Positions 57,100-64,000 of a stretch of 64,000 nucleotides of DNA are shown in pieces. The translations under genes and the position numbers were made by a program. Below the pieces are notes generated by a model, which worked only from the letters and a program-made list of their open reading frames with translations, did no database searches and was not told the DNA's origin. Position 1 is the stretch's first letter; every line of letters starts with the position of its first letter. This DNA is from Saururus chinensis (Eukaryota; Streptophyta; Magnoliopsida; Piperales; Saururaceae): assembly GCA_035235625.1 (NCBI GenBank), contig CP141148.1:1302001-1366000 (forward strand). The letters run 5' to 3'.

Positions 57100-58850
57100 A
57101 AAGCTCCCCTACCTCGTAATCATGACGTTCGATGGCGAGCACACGACGGTGGCGGCGTCGGCGGCGGAGTTGGCGGTCAAAACCGTTGCCTGGCTGAGAG
57201 AACTGTTGTCCTGAGGGTTTTAGGATGCGCCGGAACTGGTCACGGCCAAACAGGGTGTCAGAAATCAATGCGGTAAAATCCGCGATCCACGGCGGCACAC
57301 TAGGGCGGCCGGGAGAAATCTCATGCCAACATAAGTGGCGGTGCGACCATAGGTCGAGGGTGTACTCTGAAGATCAGCCAGTGGCTAAAACGTGCACAGC
57401 CGGCCACAAGACGTCGAAATCGGCCGTGGACAGCACCCAACGGCAACGATTCCGGTCAACAAAGGCCCACAGAAGGGCGGAGAGCGTGGGGCAACGCTCG
57501 AGAATCAAAGGAGAGGTGGAGGACAGCTCTAGTGATCAACTCCACTCGGTGGCAAAGCCAACCGATGGTTAGGCGGCACGAATGCGGCGCCTAAACCCAG
57601 AAGTACACGCGTGGCCACATGCGCACGCGGCCCAAAGGGCGGGGGAGAGGGCTGAAATGAGGTGACTCATGGCCCATAAAAGCCAACAGGGCTAAGGCCC
57701 TTAGCTGTGGCCAATCTAAGTGGCGACATCGCTGATCGCCACCCACAACCAATACCCATGGTGCGGCGGCTGTGCATCTCGCACGACAGAGAGCAGGGGA
57801 AGGGTTCACGGTCGAGCAAAGGCTATGAGGCCGTCACTGGCCAAGGCCTGAGCAGGTGAACTCGTCCACCTTCTGTCAAGGTAAGACATACAAATTCTTG
57901 CCCGAGGCCGTCCGGTACCGACGGCGTAAAATAGGCAAGAAGGGTCAACGGCACACATGCCGGTAAGGTGGACTAGCTGCGGCTACAGGCTGCAAGGCTG
58001 AACAAGACCTAGAGGGTGGCCCACTGGTGTCACCGGGCTGGGGCGGAGCCGAACTACGGTCCGCTAAATCAAATCTGGCGTCCGACTGATAACGTCAGTC
58101 ACAACGTCCAAAACGGACGTAGGCCAAAATAGGGGACGACCGGAGAAAACCCGTAAGGGCGGAGCGGCCATGGGGGCGGCGGCTGGCTGGGGGTCGGCCT
58201 TGCGGTCACTGGACCGCGGCTGGCCGAACAGAGGCCAAGCGGAGCCATCTTCGGCCAAAGGCAGCAATTTCCAGCGCCGGTAGTCCCAAACACACAGGCC
58301 AAAAGCGGTTCAGAAGGTCTGGTCGGAGGGAAGATAGAGGACGGAGGCGAAATCGGCCAGGGAGAGGTGGCTCAATCACGTCGCCGGACCAAGGCCGGGC
58401 CGGACGGAGGTCCGATCGGCCGCAGCTCGCCACCGGCGGCCCCAAATCGACCAAATCGTCCGGCGGAAAAACAGGGCAGAGAGGGGGATGAGGACGGGCG
58501 GCGAAACAGGGCAGCAGAGAGAGGGAGCGGGACGGCGGAGCTGGGGCCGTCCGGGGCCGGGGGAGTGGCCTCCCGCCGTCGCCGGCCCATGGCGGAGCCG
58601 TGGGCGGCCGGCCGGCCCTCGCCGGCTCGCGGCGGCGGCGGAATCGCAATAACACAGTAAAGGGCGGCTAACCGGGAAAAGCAGGGGCGGAGCGGCCGTG
58701 GGGCCGGGACGGCGGCTCCCCTGCCGTCGCACGGCCAGGGCGGAGCCGGTGCGGCGGTCCACTGGCCCACCGGCGGCCGGCGGCGGCCGGGCACAGTGAA
58801 CAGGCGGAAATGGGGGGGCGGCCACTGTTCATCGCGCAGGACGTTCTGGA
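57100..58850. other. GC-rich segment of the giant LTR
   Basis: A G+C-rich, CpG-rich stretch with GGCGGC and CGGCCG words gives several Pro/Arg-rich open frames of 100-150 codons on both strands. None has a domain. It is homologous to 60700-62550 in the inverted relative, where the frames are not conserved, so it is treated as non-coding LTR DNA. Confidence 0.6.
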
Positions 58851-60401
58851 TCGGGCGATCCCGATCTTTTATCCGTTCTCCTTTATTTTTTTCTGCTTAC
58901 GTCCCCAATGCGCGTTAACCCACTGGTTACGCGTCAAACCTCCAAAATTTGCGCCGTAAGCGCGCAGCGAGGCCCGTGGCCCGCGACTAAGCCCCACACC
59001 CGACTCTACGGGTATAAATACGGGGAAAAAACACAAATACCCACACGCTGAAACGTCACATTTTCCTGCCGAAAATGACCAGAAAAATGGCAGAAAAATC
59101 CCAAAAAATCGTAGAAAAATCAGGGACCTTACACCTAGCCTCTCTCAAGGTGAATTAATTTAAAAAAATTCTCCTTAATCCCTTAAGTTTTGATGGGAGA
59201 TTTAAGGTCCTTCATACCTAATCATAATTCTCATGTCTTTTTTTATTAAAATTTCCAAATTTCTCTAATTTCATTTGTAGAACCCTAGAATTTGGTTTTT
59301 GATTCAAAACCTTGTGATTCATACTTAGAATTCCTTAGGCATAAGGAAGTACTTGAAATTACTTGTTTATGGTATTTGTAAGCATTTATTTGGTAGAAAT
59401 CATGATTTATGCTGAGATCTAATAAAAAACCTTAATTTTTAGAATAAGGATCCTTTGATTTAAAGGATTGTAAATATTTATTTGCCCTATAAGTAAGGGG
59501 TTTTAATTTTTGTGATTTATTTATTGCATTAGCACATTGTTTGATAATGTTAATCATGCTTCTTGATGAAGAATAGTTATATGACTTGGTTCTTCTCTTT
59601 AATTGAGAGATTTTGATGTTGTTTGTGCATGTTTCTATATGGGTTTGATGAGAGATGTATATTTTTTAATTTTTATGGATATGACAACCTAGATCTTTCA
59701 TTTCATAGTGTTGTTCATATTGAAATTAGAGATTTTTAATCATGTTTAAGGTAGAGATTAATATGTAATTAGTGAATTGCTTGAATATGTTATAGTCTCT
59801 ATTTTGGATTCACTACTACCTTTTAGATACTTTTACTTTCGATTTTTACTCTCAAATTTTTTCTAGACGTAGATTATCATGTCTAGAACTTATTTCTAAT
59901 TTTTTAGATTTATTTAGAATAATATGTATTTATTATATTTTTTAGATACGTGTTGTACAATAATACAATTTTCTATTTTTTTGTTTAGAAGTATGTATAG
60001 GGATTAAAACATATGATTTTTTATTCCTTCTTTTTATAATGGATTGATGTACATGTTATGAGCATTGTCTCATTAATTAAATAGAAAAAAAAATATTTTC
60101 ATACTTATTTTCATATGATATTTATTTACAATTATTAATACTATAGTGTAGGTTTCTGTAAATTTTCACTATGCTTTGTGTTTATTTATTGTTTTTCTTA
60201 AAATGTATGAGTTATATGCTGTGATTATGCATGCTAAAACATTTAGTATGAAAATAAATGGGATATTGTATTGTTGATTGTGTTAATTTGTTACTTTCAA
60301 TATGTTTAATTTATTAAGGATATGCATATGATAAACTAGGGAATTGAATGTAATAAGTTAAGTATGATTGTTTTACATTAGGGTTTCTTATGCATATATT
60401 T

Positions 60402-63400
60402 TGTAAGGTCCCTGATTTTTCTACGATTTTTTGTGATTTTTTTGCTATTTTTTTGGTCAATTTCAGCGGGAAAATATGACGCTTTGGCGTATTTGGTCAC
60501 GATATTCTTACCCGTATAGTCGAGTGTGGGTTCAGTTGTAGGCCACGGCCCTAGGCGCGCGTTTACGGCTCAAAAATTTGAGAGAGAAGGAGACTCTAGA
60601 AGATATGGAAAAAAGGAAAAAAAATAATAAAAAGAAGGAAACGGGCTCGGGCTCAGCCGAGCCCGATCTAGATGTTTTTGCATCAGTGCACACCACCCCC
60701 TCTCTCATCTGTTATAGCTGGAGGAGCGCCGCCTGTGGGCCGCCGGCCGACCTCGGCCTGGTGATGGCCAGGCCTCCTCCCCGATGTCACCCTAGCCCGA
60801 TTCGCCCCCGTGAGCTCCTCCCCTGTTTTCCCTGGTCCCTCCGCACTCTCTCTGTCTCGTGTTTCAGCGGTGCTGGTGGTGGCCGATGGGCTCTGCCCGG
60901 CCTCCATCCGGCCAACCTCAGGCCGGCGACAACAGGGCCGCCACCCTGGCTAGTCCCGGTAGCCCCCGGCCAGCTTCTTCCTCCCTGGTTAGACCCCTAT
61001 CTCTCTTTCACTGTGATCTGAGTTGAGTCGCCGCCGTGGGCCGCCAAGGGCCGGCCGGCCAGCCACGGCTCTGCCTTGGGCCGGCGACGGCAGGAGGCTA
61101 CCCCTCCCGGCCCCAGTGGCCTTTTCTCTGCTGCCCCACTCATTTCCCCCCTCTCTGCCCTCTCTGCCAATGCTCTATTTTTGTGAAACAGAGGCCTCCG
61201 ACGGCGAGCCTTGGCTGATGGACCTCCGTCCTGCTCCGTCCCGGTTGAGGTTTGCCGACCCTAGCACTGTTCCACCTCCACCCAGCCACGCCCTGCTCCG
61301 GCCACCTTCCCTCCCTAGCACTATTTTCCCCTCCGGTCAGCCCCTATTTTTGGTCTATGTCCGTTTTGGACGTTGTGACTGCCACTGCTAGCCGGACGTC
61401 GGACATGGCCATGTGGACCTTTGTCCAGCTCCGCCTCAGCCCAGTGATGCTAGTGGGCCACCCCTCCGGGCCTTGTTGAGCCTCCGTTTACTCCGCTTTG
61501 TCGGAACCAGATCCGCATCTCGTGCTCGGGTGCTCTCACTGGGAAAAACAGGGTCTCTATTCCTCACTATGGTGTTTGTCTGGCATGTCGCCATTGACTT
61601 TGGCCATCACCTCTAGCTGGAGATAGCTCCTCCTGGCCGCTAGGGCCACGATGGAGTCGGCCAGAGCTGCCAGTAACCCCTGCTCCTTTGTGCCGCAGGG
61701 TTTTTCACCCGTTTTGGGCCACTGTAGCGTCTCCTCTAGACACTTGTAGTTTGATGGGTTTCAGCCTAGAGATGGTTGGCCGCCCTAGTGTGGCACCACC
61801 TCTCTTCTTTCGGCATGAGCCAGGTTCCCCCTCTGTCGATTATGTGTCTGACCGCACTATAGGGAGTGCCATGTTTTGCCCTCTTACCGTCCTACCTCCA
61901 CCGGACACCGTATGGCCTCTAGTTGGCCTACCTCGACAAGACAATGGCAAAGGCCATATTTATCAGTCGCCACCCTTGGGCATGGCCTTACCGCCCTTCC
62001 GAGCCTTGGGCTAACACCGTCTAGCCCTCTCCCCATTCCTTTGGCCATGTGTGCAAGTAGTCGCGCATGCAGTTTAGAGTTTAGGTGTCATTTTGGCATC
62101 GCCTGACCGTCGGATGGCTCCGCCATCATCTGGAGTTGACATCAAAGTCCTCCACCACCTCTCCTCCATCCTTGAGTGTCATCCCACGCCCTCTGCCCTT
62201 ATGTGGGCAGTTGTAAATGCAAAATCGATGTCGTTGGGTGCTGTCCACGGCCGATTTTGACGTCTTGAGGCCAGCCGAATATTTCTCAGTTGTCGGCCGA
62301 CTTTCATTTAGTACACCCTTGAATTTTGGTCTCACCTGCCACTCGTTGGCACAATCTTTCTCTCGGCCACCCCTAGTGTGCCGCCGTGGATCGCGGATTT
62401 TGCCGCGTTGACTTTGACACCCCATTTGGCCGTGTGTAGTTCCAGCGCTTCCTAAAACCTCGGGACAACAACTCTCTCAGCTAGGCAATGGTTTTGGCTG
62501 CCAACTCCACCACCGACGCCGCCACCGTTGTGTGCTCGCCATCAAACGTCATGATTACGAGGTAGGGGAGCTTTGAACTTGTAATTTCATAATAGCATGC
62601 TTTGAATGAGTAGCAACATGCTAGGATTGTATGATTCCTTATTTTGGATATTAAATCATCACTTGTTTGCATTATGCAAGAGAATGAATTATGCCACGTT
62701 GAGATGCATATGTTATGTATGTGAGTTGTAAGCATGTTTTATGTATGTGAAATGTGTATGTGCTAGTGATGGCTAGCGAATGTGTTAGTGTGCTACGTAT
62801 GTGTGTGATGGACATGCTAGTGATGGCTAGCGATTTTGAGTAAGTTGCGTATGTGGATTATGTGTGAGGGCAGAGGTATGGGCAATGAACGATAAGAAGT
62901 GGCAAGGTGTTTGGTTAGGATTTGTATGTGTATGTGTACGTGTATGTGGATGTGTAAGCATGTGACAAAAGACAACAGACGTAGTTTGATAGGTAAGGAG
63001 TGGAGCAGATTGGTTTGGTTCGGTTTGGAGCGTACGTCAAGGGTTTTGTAAGTAAGTGGACTTAGGCTTGGAGCCTTATGGAGGTTTACTAGATAGTAAG
63101 GGCATGCATAATTGTACAAGCATAACGTACATATTATGAAATGAAAGGTAAGCATAATGAGTGAGGTATTAAGTAAGAGGGTGATAACGGGGATCTACTG
63201 TGAGGAGCTCAGTTTGATAACGTATGTGTAAGATGTTTTGGCCATAAGGTGGATGGCGGAGATTGTATGATTATGTAAGGATTTGTGTACGGTAAGCTAT
63301 GTTGTGACTTGGTCGGGTAAGTAAAGTCTGCTGCCCTGACGAACTAGGGTTTCAATCGGGCTCAGCTTCTATTTGATTAGTTGAGGACTGTGAGGTTGTG

Positions 63401-64000
63401 TGGCATAATTGTACCACATAATTTACTTAATTCAAACTCGAATTATGAGAAAGCTAATAATAGTGTTGTGAGTTTGAGACCTGAGGGTTCAACGGATTAA
63501 GTTTCGTATTTGAGCAAGCTAATAATGAGTCGGTTGAGCATTTATCATGTCTTGCCATGGTATTTATCCTGCGGGATGTTGTATGTGTGTTGTATAGAGC
63601 ACTAAACGCCTGATGCTCTGTTGAGAGCTATGTATGTTTCTGATTTAGTCTGTGTGTTGTATGAAGCCCAGACGTCTAATGCTCTGTTGAGAGCGATGTA
63701 TATTTTTGATGTGGTCTGTGTGCTATATTAAGCCCAGACGTTTGACGCTTTGTTGAGAGCATTGTATGATTCTGCCCAAGAGTAGCACTGTATGTTCATG
63801 CCCAAAAGTGGCATTGTATGATTCCGCCCAAGAAGCACTGTATGATTTCTACCCAAGAGTGGCACTGATACTATAAGACCCATAATAGTGGGCAATTGTT
63901 TGGCACTATAAGACCCCTTATGTGTGGGCAATTGTATGACCCCTTATGTGTGGGTGTATGTTTGCGCACTCAGGTAAGTAGTATCATGGATCTACTCTTA
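60402..64000 (+). mobile_element. Diverged relative of the giant LTR, inverted, running off the window
   Basis: It starts TGTAAGGTCCCTGATTTTTC, the reverse complement of the 59133 end. It then follows the giant LTR in mirror order: the GC-rich segment, TAGTGATGGCTAGCG words (62765-62830), TACCACATAATTTACTTAATTC (63413), three ~61-bp repeats (63590-63765), the TGCCCAAGAGTGGCA words, and CAGGTAAGTAGTATCATGGA at 63971. Many substitutions and indels suggest it is not a recent duplicate. The far end and TSD are outside the window. Confidence 0.82.

Larger units (their letters stand above)
53960..59133 (-). mobile_element. Giant LTR (5174 bp), TSD CCTAG, loaded with tandem repeats
   Basis: The plus-strand ends are TGTAACGCCCGAG ... 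AGGGACCTTACA, flanked by CCTAG (53955-53959 and 59134-59138). No PBS, PPT or coding domain is inside, so it behaves as one LTR. Minus orientation is inferred from its ends: read on minus it starts TGTAAGGTCCCTGATTTTTC, like the other LTRs here, and ends CGGGCGTTACA. A TATAAATA at 59013-59020 on plus argues the other way, so strand is moderate. It contains four tandem-repeat blocks (54690-56880) and a GC-rich segment (57100-58850). Confidence 0.8.
53499..60401 (+). mobile_element. Older LTR remnant, interrupted by the 5.17-kb LTR
   Basis: It starts TGTAAGATCCAAGAATT at 53499 and carries AAGAATGTGCAAATCAGAG near 53677, GGATTAGGAACCCTAATCCC, and TATAAATA at 53884-53891. The same motifs in the same order occur in the 22053 LTR (minus). 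It is split at 53959/59134 by the insertion with TSD CCTAG and continues from 59139 as AT-rich sequence to about 60401, where a further LTR begins. Its own 3' end and TSD are not found. Confidence 0.55.

Noticed and set aside
58206..58825. Pro/Arg-rich frames of 140-149 codons on minus
   Set aside because: GC-rich LTR DNA; the frames are not conserved in the inverted relative at 60402-64000.
60578..61391. Frames of 122-147 codons, one starting with a Lys-rich segment
   Set aside because: Homologous to the non-coding GC-rich segment of the giant LTR, with no recognisable motif.

Overview
This window is nuclear DNA of a flowering plant. It has spliced genes with GT..AG introns, a plastid-targeted MEP-pathway enzyme, plant-type MATE and calmodulin-like proteins, and mostly LTR retrotransposons and MITEs. 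Nothing here fixes the species; the protein features fit a eudicot or a non-grass monocot.

Only three intact host genes are well supported. (1) A MATE/DTX transporter on + (7413-10022, 8 exons, 477 aa). (2) A 4-hydroxy-3-methylbut-2-enyl diphosphate reductase (HDR/IspH) on - (14450-10769, 10 exons, 463 aa), convergent with the MATE gene. (3) An intronless CML41-like EF-hand protein on + (48737-49312, 191 aa). All reading frames close across the exon joins I propose.

Layout: 1-4.2 kb is a decayed Ty1/copia pol with a (TA)n tract in its reverse transcriptase and a solo LTR in its RNase H. 4.3-5.7 kb holds a LINE 3' fragment and a ~200-bp tandem repeat. 6-16.8 kb is the gene-bearing part with one MITE. 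16.8-18.1 kb is an AT-rich minisatellite that resumes at 44.17 kb. Between these lies a 26-kb nest: a ~3.1-kb LTR (18101-44172) split by a 2.09-kb solo LTR (19490-21582), a 3.35-kb LTR (22053-25398) and a 17.5-kb tandem array (25991-43506). 44.6-53.5 kb carries the CML gene, three MITE-like elements and a decayed copia gag. 53.5-64 kb holds an older LTR invaded by a 5.17-kb LTR, with a diverged inverted relative starting at 60402 and running off the window.

The outstanding object is the array at 25991-43506. It consists of six 2.09-kb LTRs alternating with five ~1.0-kb internal domains (LTR-I-LTR-I-LTR-I-LTR-I-LTR-I-LTR). Each internal domain begins with an initiator-Met-tRNA-like primer binding site and ends in a polypurine tract, and encodes no recognisable gag or pol. 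One 5-bp target duplication, TTCAT, flanks the whole array. It reads as a non-autonomous LTR retrotransposon that became a tandem repeat, probably by unequal recombination, with LTRs carrying a 37-bp repeat block, an 18-bp G-box palindrome and many hairpins.
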